A stretch of 64,000 nt of DNA from Sporomusaceae bacterium (lineage in GTDB: Bacteria > Bacillota > Negativicutes > UBA1444), in the NCBI GenBank assembly GCA_018434355.1, contig JAHDPL010000007.1:186001-250000 (forward strand), read 5' to 3'. Made by a program: the position numbers and the translations under genes. This document shows positions 1-8,864 of the stretch, piece after piece (position 1 is the stretch's first letter; every line of letters begins with the position of its first letter). The notes below the pieces were generated by a model that saw only the letters and a list, made by a program, of their open reading frames with translations, had not been told where the DNA came from and did not search any database.

Positions 1-479
1 AAAAAATATTGGAACGTAAGTTGTCCTCGCTTGCGACAGAGGACTTCACATCGGCAGGAGGCGTCGATGCCGTGGTCGAAATTCTGAACCGTGTCGACAG
101 AACGACCGAGCGCACGATTGTAGAAAGTCTGGAAGTACAGGACCCCGAATTGGCCGAAGACATCAAGAAACGCATGTTCGTATTTGAAAATATCATCATG
201 CTTGATGACAGAGCTTTGCAGATGGTGTTGCGTGAAGTCGACAGCAAGGAGCTGGGATTGGCGCTCAAAGCGGCGTCTTCCGATGTGGCGAACAAAATTT
301 TCAAGAATATGTCGAAACGTGCAGCCGAAATGTTGCGTGAAGAGATCGACTTTATGGGGCCGGTACGGATACGCGACGTAGAAGAGGCGCAGCAGAAGAT
401 CGTAGCAGTCATCCGCCGTCTCGAAGAATCGGGCGAGATTGTGATTTCCACAGGACGGGGCGACGATGTCCTCGTCTGA
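1..479 (+). CDS. fliG: Flagellar motor switch protein FliG, C-terminal part
   Basis: C-terminal part of FliG, the rotor protein between the MS ring and the FliM/FliY C ring that receives torque from the stator. The frame is already open at the window edge (first full codon at base 3), so roughly 158 of the usual ~335 residues are present. Visible are the end of the middle domain (ILNRVDRTTERTI), the charged torque region (FENIIMLDDRALQMVLREVD) and the last helices. The stop lies 14 bases inside fliH, suggesting coupled translation. It opens the motility run. The gene start and any fliE/fliF lie outside the window. Confidence 0.96.
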   Translation, partial: KILERKLSSLATEDFTSAGGVDAVVEILNRVDRTTERTIVESLEVQDPELAEDIKKRMFVFENIIMLDDRALQMVLREVDSKELGLALKAASSDVANKIFKNMSKRAAEMLREEIDFMGPVRIRDVEEAQQKIVAVIRRLEESGEIVISTGRGDDVLV

Positions 480-1296
480 TAATCGCATCATCAAGGATGC
501 AAAAATTTCTGCCAGCCCCATTGTCATCGTCATGCATGATTTTGCCGATTTGTCTGGCGTAGAAACTGAGTCGACCGATTATGTCGAAGAGGTTGACGAA
601 TCTACTACCCAAGAAGAAGCCGGACAACCGATACTGGATGTTAAACCTCGTTTAGATGAAGAATTGGTGCAGGCGGCCCAAAAACAGGCAACTGAGCTAT
701 TGGCGCAAGCCAGCCAAGAAATTAATGAAATGAAGCTCAGTGCTGACAAAGAGATTGCTCAGGAAGCGGAGCGGGTGAAAGCTGCTGCGGCCGAGGCTGG
801 AAAGCAACAGGGATATGCCGCCGGACTGCAGCAGGGACTCGATGAAGCGAAGCGGCAAATGTCCGAACAATTGAAGCAGACTGCCGATATTTGTAATGCG
901 ATGGTTGCAGCCGCGGAGCAGGATGCGCGGCGGATTTTACGGGAAGCGGAACCGAAAATCATTGAACTCGTGTTGGCAATCAGTCGCAAGATCATTTATG
1001 ACGAAGTGGAAGAGCGGCCTGCAGTGGTGCTGGGGCTCGTGCGCGGCGCGTTGGAACGGGTACGTGACCAGAACCAGATCGTCATCCATGTCAGCCCGGA
1101 AGATTATGAATTTATCCTGCAATCGCGTCAAATATTGCAGTCGGTTGTAGGCGCCGAGCGAAGCTTGACGTTGACGGCGGATGCAGTGCTAGGCAAGGGC
1201 GGTTGTTTGATCGAAACATCGTTTGGCACGGTCGAAGCAGGTATCGATACTCAAATGGAGTCGATTCGTCGTGTGTTGCAAGGGATGCTGCCGTGA
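466..1296 (+). CDS. fliH: Flagellar export ATPase regulator FliH
   Basis: FliH, the stator-like partner that binds the export ATPase FliI and links it to the C ring in the cytoplasmic part of the flagellar type III secretion system. The 276 residues start with an acidic, poorly conserved region (1-60). A long alanine/glutamate/glutamine-rich coiled coil follows (about 65-140), then a C-terminal domain resembling the V-type ATPase E subunit (about 150-276), as expected for the family. It overlaps fliG by 14 bases and fliI by 4. N-terminal divergence is normal for FliH, so position and overall layout carry much of the call. Confidence 0.9.
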   Translation: MSSSDNRIIKDAKISASPIVIVMHDFADLSGVETESTDYVEEVDESTTQEEAGQPILDVKPRLDEELVQAAQKQATELLAQASQEINEMKLSADKEIAQEAERVKAAAAEAGKQQGYAAGLQQGLDEAKRQMSEQLKQTADICNAMVAAAEQDARRILREAEPKIIELVLAISRKIIYDEVEERPAVVLGLVRGALERVRDQNQIVIHVSPEDYEFILQSRQILQSVVGAERSLTLTADAVLGKGGCLIETSFGTVEAGIDTQMESIRRVLQGMLP

Positions 1297-2606
1297 ACTC
1301 TTTTTGCGCCGACCAATATCTGAACGCGATCAACAGCACGGAAACGGTATTGATGAAAGGAAAGATCACCAAGATTATTGGATTGGTGATCGAAGCCGAT
1401 GGGCCCAGCATCAATTTGGGCGAGCTTTGCTATATCTATCCGCGAATCGATGCCCCGTTGTTACCGGCCGAAGTGGTCGGCTTCCGCGAAAACCGGGTTT
1501 TATTGATGCCGTTGGGGGAAATGCAGGGGATCGGTCCCGGCAGTGAAGTGGTTTCATCGCGCAACCTACTGAGGGTTAAAGTTGGGCCAGGCTTGTTGGG
1601 GCGAATTCTTGACGGACTTGGCAATCCGATTGATGGCAAGGGGCCATTGGTTGCGGAATGCGAATATGCGATTCAGAATGCGCCGCCGCCGCCATTATCG
1701 CGCCGCCGGATTTGTGAGCCGGTTTCTGTAGGGATTCGGGCTATCGATGGGTTGATGACTCTGGGGAAAGGCCAGCGGATGGCGATTCTGGCTGGAAGCG
1801 GCGTTGGCAAGAGTACAATGATGGGAATGATTGCTCGCAATACCAGTGCGGATGTCAATGTAATCGCACTGATTGGTGAACGAGGGCGCGAAGTGTTGGA
1901 CTTTATCGAGCGCGACCTGGGTGAAGCGGGGCTGCAAAAATCAGTCGTTATCGTATCCACTTCGGATCAGCCTGCTTTATTGCGTATCAAAGGCGCCAAT
2001 ACCGCGACTGCTGTGGCGGAATATTTTCGTGATCAGGGCAGGGACGTCATGTTGATGATGGATTCTTTAACCCGGGTTGCTATGGCGCAGCGGGAAGTGG
2101 GTCTGACCATCGGCGAACCGCCAGCCACGCGTGGTTATCCCCCCTCGGTTTTTGCGATGATGCCCAAACTGCTCGAACGTTCCGGAACTGGAGAGAAAGG
2201 TTCGATTACTGGTCTTTATGCGGTGCTGGTTGACGGCGACGATATGAATGAACCAATTGCTGATAATGTGCGCAGTATAGTTGACGGGCACGTAGTGCTG
2301 TCAAGACGGTTGGCGACGCAGAATCATTATCCACCGATCGACATTCTGGCAAGCCTCAGTCGTGTAATGACGGAAGTGGCGACTGCGGACCATATCAAAG
2401 CGGCCCAGCGGCTGCGAAGTTTGCAGGCAACTTATCAAGAGGCGGAAGACCTGATTAATATCGGCGCCTATGCCAAAGGCAGCAATCCGGAGATCGACCA
2501 GGCAATCGACCGGAATATCGGCATTCGTGACTTTTTACGACAAGGTGTGATGGAGCAGGCTGATCTGGCTGAAACATTGGTCAGGATGAAGCAATTGGTC
2601 TGTTGA
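1293..2606 (+). CDS. fliI: Flagellum-specific export ATPase FliI
   Basis: Hexameric ATPase related to the F1 beta subunit. It uncouples chaperones and drives entry of rod, hook and filament proteins into the export gate. The Walker A motif GSGVGKS is at about residues 168-174. A Walker B region (VMLMMDSLTR) and the family signature around EPPATRGYPPSVF follow. I chose the GTG at 1293, which overlaps the fliH stop as GTGA and gives 437 residues, the normal family length. An in-frame TTG at 1203 would add 30 unmatched residues deep inside fliH. An AAGGGA ribosome site lies just upstream. Confidence 0.97.
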   Translation: MNSFCADQYLNAINSTETVLMKGKITKIIGLVIEADGPSINLGELCYIYPRIDAPLLPAEVVGFRENRVLLMPLGEMQGIGPGSEVVSSRNLLRVKVGPGLLGRILDGLGNPIDGKGPLVAECEYAIQNAPPPPLSRRRICEPVSVGIRAIDGLMTLGKGQRMAILAGSGVGKSTMMGMIARNTSADVNVIALIGERGREVLDFIERDLGEAGLQKSVVIVSTSDQPALLRIKGANTATAVAEYFRDQGRDVMLMMDSLTRVAMAQREVGLTIGEPPATRGYPPSVFAMMPKLLERSGTGEKGSITGLYAVLVDGDDMNEPIADNVRSIVDGHVVLSRRLATQNHYPPIDILASLSRVMTEVATADHIKAAQRLRSLQATYQEAEDLINIGAYAKGSNPEIDQAIDRNIGIRDFLRQGVMEQADLAETLVRMKQLVC

Positions 2607-2629
2607 TAAAACACTGGAGTTAGAGCGTT

Positions 2630-3073
2630 ATGCAACGATTTCATTTTAAACTGCAAAAATTATTGGATTACCGAAAAATTCGCGAGGAACAGGCTGAGGC
2701 TGAATTTGCCAAAGCCACTCGCGTTTTTTTGCTTGAGAAGGATCGGCTGAAACAGTTGGAGACGACCCTGGTCGAAACGTTCGACCTGCTCAAGGCGGAA
2801 CAGGGAAAGCCAAGTTCATTGCTGATGCTTAAGATGTTTCAGGATTACATCGATAGAACAAGAGAAGGGATAAGGCTGCAAGCGGTAAAAGTCGCGGCAG
2901 CGGCGGACAGACGGCAGACTTGTCTGAGACTGTTTGAAGAAGCCTCTCGTAAACGCAAAGTAGTGGATAATTTGCGGGAAAAAAAGCTGGAACAGTACCA
3001 GGCGGAAGTATTGCAGGAAGAACAGGCATTTTTGGATGATCTGGCAGGTCAACGCTATATACGAAACTCCTGA
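2630..3073 (+). CDS. fliJ: Flagellar export chaperone FliJ
   Basis: FliJ is a small coiled-coil protein that fits in the FliI hexamer like the gamma subunit of F1 ATPase, contacts FlhA and escorts export chaperones. The 147 residues are almost wholly helical and charged, starting with the family-typical MQRFHFKLQKLLDYR and ending in a Lys/Glu-rich coil. It follows fliI after 23 bases. Sequence conservation in FliJ is low, but the start, the size and the place after fliI agree. Confidence 0.92.
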   Translation: MQRFHFKLQKLLDYRKIREEQAEAEFAKATRVFLLEKDRLKQLETTLVETFDLLKAEQGKPSSLLMLKMFQDYIDRTREGIRLQAVKVAAAADRRQTCLRLFEEASRKRKVVDNLREKKLEQYQAEVLQEEQAFLDDLAGQRYIRNS

Positions 3074-3113
3074 TTTCGATGAAATCTCAAATAGAAAGGC
3101 TGTCGTCTGATAT

Positions 3114-3797
3114 ATGGAAAAGAAAAAAGCGAAACCTGCTCCAGCGGTTGTTAAGGGGACTCCGCAAAAGCCAGCGCCGAAAAAGCGTCGACTTTTGTTG
3201 AAGTTTCTTTTCGTTTTTTTTCTTATCGTTGGTTTGGCAGTTGCAGGGCTTTATCAGCGTTGGTTTCCGCTTGATCCGGAACTGGATGCGAAAATCGATC
3301 CCTACCGGGCATATTTGGCGACTGCGATTACTGGTGCAGAAGCTCTGATGAAAAAAGCAGAGCCGCTGCTGGAAAAGGTAGGAATTGGCGCAAAGCCGAA
3401 AGAACCGGAACAAGCGACGAAACCACAAACAAATTTTCCACTGGTTGAGTTGGACAAAGATGGAAAGCCATCGACAACGACGACACAGGGAACTGCGACT
3501 ACTACGCCGGGCGCACCCGCGATTGCATCGGCATCTCCCTTGCAGCCTGCCGGTGTTGCAAAGCCGCCGACTGCTGGTAAATTGGACCCTGAGACAGGCA
3601 AGGTATATAGCAAACTCTCAAAACTTTATGGAGCAATGAAACCGGAAGAAGCGGTTGCTGTTTTCAACAACCTGGAAGACGAGCAAGTTGTGCTCATTTT
3701 GTCACGAATGGAAGAGGAGGCCGCAGCAAAAGTTCTGGCTTCCTTGGAACCCAAACGAGCGGCGCGCCTGACACAGGCGATGATAAAGCGCAAATAG
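3114..3797 (+). CDS. MotE-like / YlxF-type membrane protein with MgtE_N domain
   Basis: Membrane-anchored protein at the position of B. subtilis ylxF, between fliJ and fliK. A Lys/Pro-rich N terminus (1-29) precedes one transmembrane helix (about 30-50). Next comes a Pro/Thr/Ala-rich linker and a C-terminal domain (about 160-227) with the helical MgtE N-terminal fold, seen in YGAMKPEEAVAVFNNLEDEQ and LASLEPKRAARLTQAM. Related proteins (MotE) act as chaperones for stator components or associate with the flagellar base, so that role is inferred here. The ribosome site is weak (AAAGG 14 bases before the ATG). Confidence 0.82.
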   Translation: MEKKKAKPAPAVVKGTPQKPAPKKRRLLLKFLFVFFLIVGLAVAGLYQRWFPLDPELDAKIDPYRAYLATAITGAEALMKKAEPLLEKVGIGAKPKEPEQATKPQTNFPLVELDKDGKPSTTTTQGTATTTPGAPAIASASPLQPAGVAKPPTAGKLDPETGKVYSKLSKLYGAMKPEEAVAVFNNLEDEQVVLILSRMEEEAAAKVLASLEPKRAARLTQAMIKRK

Positions 3798-3829
3798 CGC
3801 CAAAAACCGCGACGAAAGGAGGTGAAAAG

Positions 3830-5527
3830 ATGGAAATGACAACAAGCAAAGAAAACTTTTCCGCAGCTTCCCTAATAGCACCTGCATTTTTCCAGTCAAG
3901 TCCGATTCGTTCATCAAGCCGCCAACAAGTGGAAAAAAATCAACCGCAAATTCCCGAAACTGATTTTTCCGAACGGTTGTCAGCTGCGCTCGATCAATCG
4001 GGTAAAAGAGTTGAAACTGCAGGAAAGTCGCCGGAAAAGCGGTCGCAGAGCAAAGCGGCAGGCAATGAATCTGAACAGACGCTGGCTGTTGGTTTGCCGA
4101 ACCAGACGCCTGTTGCCGCTGAATCCACTGAACAAGCCGTAACTAATGGAACCAACGCATTGGTCGATTTGAAAAATGCGGCGTTGCAAGGACTCGCAGT
4201 GATCGCAGGCCCGGTATTGCCGCTGGTGGCACAAGCGGTATTGCCGACAATCGCTGCCTCACAGGCGGCAACGGCTGTGGCAACCGGTGTTGCAACTGCT
4301 GTGGCCGGGTTATTCAATCCTGATGCTGTAATGACAGCGCAAAACCAACAACAAATGGTGGATTCCCCGGTGATGCAAGGACGCACTGATCTCGGACCAA
4401 CTGTCGACTCAGCGATGCATGCGGCAAAGGAAGCTGCAAAGCCGGTTGTTTCGATGAAACCCGCGACAATCCATGCAGAGATTCCCGCGACGATCCCGAT
4501 GACGACTCCGATGACGATCACGGCAACAAATTCTGCCCTGATTCCGCAACCGACGCAACTGACTGAGGTAACAAGCGATGCAACAGCGGCGCAGGGATTG
4601 ACTGCAACAAATGTGATCGAAACAAATCCCAATCTTGCTTCGCAGCCTCAACAACGACAACAAGTCGGTCAATTTGTGGTAAAACCGGACAATCAACCAG
4701 CATTGAATCCAAATCAGCAGGATGAGTTGTTGCAACGTCAAATCCGGCAAGATTTGCACAATGCAATAATAACTACAGTCTCCGAGACTCCGCAAGTTGC
4801 TGCGGTACTGCCAAAACCGTCCGGCGACCCGGCGATTGCAACAAAACCAGAACCGGTCGATACAGATAATCTGGAGCCTTTGCCAGGAACCGTCGAGCTG
4901 ACGACAGATACCGTAGGTAAACCTTCCGCTGGCCAGGAGTTGACCAAGAGATTCATGTCAGATTCAGATACTGACGTGGAAACCGGCTTATCCGAAAAAA
5001 AGGATGCTTCTTTCTCGGTTCCGATTGGCTTTGACCGTGTGATTGGCTCCATAAATCAATCTGCTGTGATTCCTCCGCCGGTTGCGCAAGCGAGACCGGA
5101 CTTGCACGAAGTCGTCAAGCAGGTCATGGACGGGATGGTTTCTCCCAACCAACAACTGAAAAGCTCACAGGTGATTGTTACCTTGAAACCGGAGCATCTG
5201 GGTGAAGTGACTGTAAAGATCAATGTGGACGGGGATAAGGTAACGGCAGCCTTCCATGCAGCTAGCACCGAGGTGCGGGGAATCCTGGAAAGTTCCATGT
5301 CGCAGTTGAAACAGGAAATGTCGCAGCAAGGCTGGAATTTTGATTCGGACGGCGTATTCGGCGGCATGCAGGAATTCCTCGGACAACAGCAACAACAACA
5401 GGCGCAACAACAACTGCGCGGCATGATGAATCATGCCAGGCCCGATGAGTATGACGATGCACTGGCCTTTTCCAGTAATGGAAACTTGCAGGTCATGTCG
5501 GCTACTGCAGTAGACTATCGAATTTAA
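3830..5527 (+). CDS. fliK: Flagellar hook-length control protein FliK
   Basis: FliK is exported during hook growth and measures hook length, then switches the export gate from hook to filament substrates through FlhB. The 565 residues comprise a long Ala/Thr/Gln-rich, poorly conserved ruler part (1-430) and a C-terminal Flg_hook domain (about 430-525) around VIVTLKPEHLGEVTVKI and LESSMSQLKQEMSQQGWNF. A glutamine tract encoded by CAA/CAG repeats follows at about 5381-5418. A strong ribosome site (AAAGGAGGTG) precedes the ATG. The call rests on the C-terminal domain and on neighbours motE-like and flgD. Confidence 0.93.
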   Translation: MEMTTSKENFSAASLIAPAFFQSSPIRSSSRQQVEKNQPQIPETDFSERLSAALDQSGKRVETAGKSPEKRSQSKAAGNESEQTLAVGLPNQTPVAAESTEQAVTNGTNALVDLKNAALQGLAVIAGPVLPLVAQAVLPTIAASQAATAVATGVATAVAGLFNPDAVMTAQNQQQMVDSPVMQGRTDLGPTVDSAMHAAKEAAKPVVSMKPATIHAEIPATIPMTTPMTITATNSALIPQPTQLTEVTSDATAAQGLTATNVIETNPNLASQPQQRQQVGQFVVKPDNQPALNPNQQDELLQRQIRQDLHNAIITTVSETPQVAAVLPKPSGDPAIATKPEPVDTDNLEPLPGTVELTTDTVGKPSAGQELTKRFMSDSDTDVETGLSEKKDASFSVPIGFDRVIGSINQSAVIPPPVAQARPDLHEVVKQVMDGMVSPNQQLKSSQVIVTLKPEHLGEVTVKINVDGDKVTAAFHAASTEVRGILESSMSQLKQEMSQQGWNFDSDGVFGGMQEFLGQQQQQQAQQQLRGMMNHARPDEYDDALAFSSNGNLQVMSATAVDYRI

Positions 5528-5548
5528 CTTTCAAGGAGGTGAGACATC

Positions 5549-5962
5549 ATGGCGGTAACAGGTGTAAATTATTCAGCAGCAGCATCTTCGAACAACACTT
5601 CATCGACAAAGACCAGTCAGGATCTCGGCAAAGATGATTTTTTAAATCTTTTGGTTACTCAGCTGAAGTACCAAGATCCGTTGAGTCCGATGGAAGACAA
5701 AGAGTTTATTTCGCAAATGGCTCAGTTCACCAGTCTGGAACAGATGAAAAACATGAATAACTCTGTTCAGATCACACAGGCTACATCGTTCATCGGCAAA
5801 CAGGTTACCTGGGCAGATAGTCAGGGCAATGAAATGTCTGGAGTTGTAAAATCAGTCAAGATTGTAAATGGCGAAGCCCGTGTATTGGTTGGCGATCAAA
5901 CGCTGGAGTTGAAACAGATACTGACTGTTAGTGAAGTCGCCACAACCCCTGCGGTTGCATAA
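5549..5962 (+). CDS. flgD: Flagellar hook capping protein FlgD, short form
   Basis: FlgD caps the growing hook and guides FlgE subunits into place outside the cell. The N-terminal export and capping region is clear (DDFLNLLVTQLKYQDPLSPM, then EFISQMAQFTSLEQM). The protein has only 137 residues and lacks the C-terminal FLG/Tudor-like domains of the enterobacterial form, as in B. subtilis. AAGGAGGTGAG precedes the ATG. It stands directly before the other hook genes. Confidence 0.95.
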   Translation: MAVTGVNYSAAASSNNTSSTKTSQDLGKDDFLNLLVTQLKYQDPLSPMEDKEFISQMAQFTSLEQMKNMNNSVQITQATSFIGKQVTWADSQGNEMSGVVKSVKIVNGEARVLVGDQTLELKQILTVSEVATTPAVA

Positions 5963-5981
5963 ACTCCGGAGGTGACCAGGA

Positions 5982-6368
5982 ATGACCGACAATCGGGTGT
6001 ATTTTTCTAACCAGCCGATTCAGCCGATTCAATCGCCAATAGTGAAACCACGTTCGGCCGGAATGGCGAACACGATCGGCAATTTCGACCAAGTCTTGAA
6101 CCAGACGATGGGCGGCGTGAAATTTTCCCAACACGCATCGCAGCGTCTCCAGACCAGAAACATCAATCTGAGCAATGAACAGATGAATCAATTGAAATCA
6201 GCCGTAGACAAGGCGGCGCAAAAGGGAGCAAGGGAATCGTTGATTTTGATGAACAACGATTTGGCGCTTGTAGTGAGTGTGACCAACAGGACGGTCATCA
6301 CGGCCATGGATGGCTCAAGTATCAGGGACAATGTATTCACAAACATTGACAGCGCCGTGATCGTTTAG
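5982..6368 (+). CDS. Flagellar operon protein, TIGR02530 family
   Basis: Small conserved protein (128 residues) found between flgD and flgE in many Firmicutes and often named only flagellar operon protein. The family core is visible as VKFSQHASQRLQTRNI and then LVVSVTNRTVITAMDG near the C terminus. There is no signal peptide or membrane helix. Its function is not settled. The location suggests a role in hook assembly or regulation. A CGGAGGTGA ribosome site precedes the ATG. Confidence 0.88.
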   Translation: MTDNRVYFSNQPIQPIQSPIVKPRSAGMANTIGNFDQVLNQTMGGVKFSQHASQRLQTRNINLSNEQMNQLKSAVDKAAQKGARESLILMNNDLALVVSVTNRTVITAMDGSSIRDNVFTNIDSAVIV

Positions 6369-6439
6369 GACTGGACCTCTCAAGGGAGTCCCCGGCTGCC
6401 GAAGGATTGAAGCAGTCGCACGACGCGTGATCCAGGGCC
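6368..6439 (+). promoter_or_regulatory. Candidate structured RNA in the flgE 5' leader
   Basis: The 99-base gap before flgE can fold into several stems by eye. CTGGA (6371-6375) pairs with TCCAG (6431-6435), with an extra GG/CC pair outside. CGGCTGC (6393-6399) pairs with GCAGTCG (6412-6418) around a 12-base loop. CACG (6419-6422) pairs with CGTG (6426-6429). A further hairpin GGAC/GTCC (6373-6391) competes with the closing stem. I do not recognise the class, and it lacks the conserved core of GEMM-type c-di-GMP riboswitches. It could be a regulatory leader or an mRNA processing site. Confidence 0.35.
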
Positions 6440-6467
6440 ATTTATTTATGAGGGAGGTCATTTCACT

Positions 6468-8795
6468 ATGATGCGTTCAATGTTCTCCGGCGTTGCCGGT
6501 CTGCGTAATCATCAGACCGCTATGGACGTTATCGGAGCCAACATCTCCAACGTCAACACCGTCGGTTATAAAGGCGGACGATCCAATTTTTCCGATGTGA
6601 TCAGCCAGACCATGCAGGGAGCTGCTTCTGCAACCGGTACCCGCGGCGGTACCAATCCGATCCAGATCGGCCTTGGCATGGGCCTGGCCGCGGTTGACAC
6701 GATCATGACCAGCGGTAGCTATCAACCGACAGGCAAACAGACTGACCTGGCAATTCAAAATCAAGGTTTCTTCATCGTCTCTGACGGTCTCAACCAGTAT
6801 TTCACCCGTGCCGGCAATTTCGACTTTGACGGAACCGGCAACTATGTGGTTCCCGGGACCGGTTTGAAAGTAATGGGCTGGCTGGGTGCTGACGGTGTGG
6901 TCGATACCAGCGGTCAGGTCACCGCTATCACGATCCCGTCAGGGATAACGCTTCCGGCAGTGGCGACTACGTCAATGACGTTTATCAACAATCTTTCCGG
7001 GACGGATACGCCAGGTTCTTCGGCACAGACCTCGTTGGAAGTGTATGACTCACTTGGCCGTGTTCAGACGCTGCAACAAAAATTCATCAAAACAGATGAT
7101 TTGACACGTACCTGGCTGACCAAAGCGAGCCTGACCGACGAAACGATTGGTGTTTCGAATCCGCTCACGGAAATCACCTTCGATTCGGCCGGTAAGGTGA
7201 ATACGGTAAAGCAAGTGGTGCTACATGAAGTGCCAAGCAAAAACCTGATTTTTGCTGATGGCCTGCAACTAAATAATACGTTGGCGAGCACCAATACGAT
7301 AACGGGAGTTACGTTGTATGATGCGGCCGGCGCAGCACAAACCTATAGTATCACCTTTACCAATACAGGTGCGTCAGCATGGAACTATACAATTACAGAC
7401 ACATTAGGGGCGCCGGTGCAAACCGGTACGGCGTCCTATGCAGCAGGGCAGTATTCTTTCACTACAGTAGTCGGAACCTTACCGGAATTGACGTTGGGCA
7501 ATTCTATTGGTATTGCCCCCGCGGCCGGAGCAGACCGTGTTGCAATTGCTTCAACCGGGTTGCCGCAGAGCAACATCCGATTCGCATCCGGAATGCAGCT
7601 CGATTCAACTGCGGGTAATATCCATGATGTTGGGTTTACTCTTTATGATGTGGACGGACAAGCCCACAATTACAACATGAGGATCACAACGGCTGCCGGA
7701 CCTTTGTATTCCTACAATATTTATGACGCAGCCGATACGACTTTCTCAACTTCACTTGGCGATGGGACGATAACAGCAGCAATTGCTGCCGGCGATCCGA
7801 ACTATTTTACACCTGGAACAGCCTTTAATCCCTGGGGGACTGGCGGAATCACTCCAATTAGTGTTAACGGCGCTATACCAGCAGCAGGAAGCTTTGTTGG
7901 TACAGTTCCAACAGTATCGCCCGGCACGTCAAACATCGCGATCCCAACACTCCAGATGGACAATACGACTGGATCTGTTCATCAATCTTACTACACGGTG
8001 TTTGACAATGCTCTCACTCCACATGTCTTGAAAATGGAGTTCACGCAGACTGCCGACAATACTTGGTCGTATAAACTTAACGAAGCTGGTGTGACAAATG
8101 CGACGTCATTGCTTTCCGGCACAGTAAAATGGGATACAACTTTAGTGCCTCCCGCGTACGTTTATACTCCTGCATTTAACAATAGTACATTTGATGTAGG
8201 GACTGGCGCGGCCAAAACAACAATCACGTTAGGAAACCCGACAACTGGCGTTGCTCCGGTCGGCACAGCTTTCATCGCTGCCTGTAATCCGACGTATGGA
8301 ACGGCTGCCACTGTCAGCCCGGTAACATTCACTGCGCCGGGAGCAACCCAGTCAACCATCGCGATGGACGTCAGCGCGATTACCCAGTACGGTGGTTCCA
8401 CCACAGTCCAGGCGAACAATCAAAACGGTAATGCTTCAGGTGCGCTTGATACGGTATCCGTCGATACTAGCGGCATGATCGTCGGCAAATTCAGCAATGG
8501 TAAAACGCAGAATCTGGCTAGGGTCGCCCTGGCGACATTCACTAACAATGCCGGTTTGACCCGTGTCGGAGATACTTTGTTTGCCGCATCCAACAACTCC
8601 GGTAATCCGGCCATCGGTACCAGCGGTACCGGTGGACGAGGCACACTGACTCCCGGATCGCTGGAAATGTCCAATATCGATCTGGCCGATCAGTTCAGCA
8701 AGATGATCATCACCCAACGTGGATTCCAGGCCAACTCCAAAATCATCACCACTTCCGATACCATGCTGGAAGAGCTTGTGAATCTGAAACGTTAA
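6468..8795 (+). CDS. flgE: Flagellar hook protein FlgE, enlarged
   Basis: Hook subunit exported through the type III gate and assembled outside the cell. The N terminus (MFSGVAGLRNHQTAMDVIGA, then ISNVNTVGYK) and the C terminus (MIITQRGFQANSKIITTSD) are the D0/D1 coiled-coil parts of all axial proteins. At 775 residues it is far longer than the ~264 of B. subtilis or ~400 of Salmonella. The extra length lies in the surface-exposed middle (about 170-640), which looks like four diverged copies of one module with the pattern LYDxxG...Y...W.Y. GAGGGAGG precedes two adjacent ATGs (6468 and 6471). Confidence 0.96.
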   Translation: MMRSMFSGVAGLRNHQTAMDVIGANISNVNTVGYKGGRSNFSDVISQTMQGAASATGTRGGTNPIQIGLGMGLAAVDTIMTSGSYQPTGKQTDLAIQNQGFFIVSDGLNQYFTRAGNFDFDGTGNYVVPGTGLKVMGWLGADGVVDTSGQVTAITIPSGITLPAVATTSMTFINNLSGTDTPGSSAQTSLEVYDSLGRVQTLQQKFIKTDDLTRTWLTKASLTDETIGVSNPLTEITFDSAGKVNTVKQVVLHEVPSKNLIFADGLQLNNTLASTNTITGVTLYDAAGAAQTYSITFTNTGASAWNYTITDTLGAPVQTGTASYAAGQYSFTTVVGTLPELTLGNSIGIAPAAGADRVAIASTGLPQSNIRFASGMQLDSTAGNIHDVGFTLYDVDGQAHNYNMRITTAAGPLYSYNIYDAADTTFSTSLGDGTITAAIAAGDPNYFTPGTAFNPWGTGGITPISVNGAIPAAGSFVGTVPTVSPGTSNIAIPTLQMDNTTGSVHQSYYTVFDNALTPHVLKMEFTQTADNTWSYKLNEAGVTNATSLLSGTVKWDTTLVPPAYVYTPAFNNSTFDVGTGAAKTTITLGNPTTGVAPVGTAFIAACNPTYGTAATVSPVTFTAPGATQSTIAMDVSAITQYGGSTTVQANNQNGNASGALDTVSVDTSGMIVGKFSNGKTQNLARVALATFTNNAGLTRVGDTLFAASNNSGNPAIGTSGTGGRGTLTPGSLEMSNIDLADQFSKMIITQRGFQANSKIITTSDTMLEELVNLKR

Positions 8796-8806
8796 TGACT
8801 GACAGT

Positions 8807-8837
8807 CCCCTCCGGAGGAGTTGTTTCTCCGGAGGGG
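8807..8837 (+). other. Strong stem-loop between flgE and flbD
   Basis: Perfect 11-bp inverted repeat: CCCCTCCGGAG (8807-8817) pairs with CTCCGGAGGGG (8827-8837) around a 9-base loop. No T tract follows, so it is not a standard intrinsic terminator. A likely role is to protect the 3' end of an abundant flgE message or to set a processing point, lowering expression of the genes downstream. Confidence 0.7.
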
Positions 8838-8864
8838 CATTGATTCCGAAGGGAGAGGTGTGCG

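Noticed and set aside
6368-6439. c-di-GMP riboswitch before flgE
   Set aside because: Attractive by context, but the conserved GEMM-I core (AGGGCAAACC-like and CGCAAAGC-like strings) and the type II core are missing.
8807-8837. Intrinsic terminator after flgE
   Set aside because: The stem is strong but is followed by CATTGATTCC with no T tract, and the next genes continue the same operon order.
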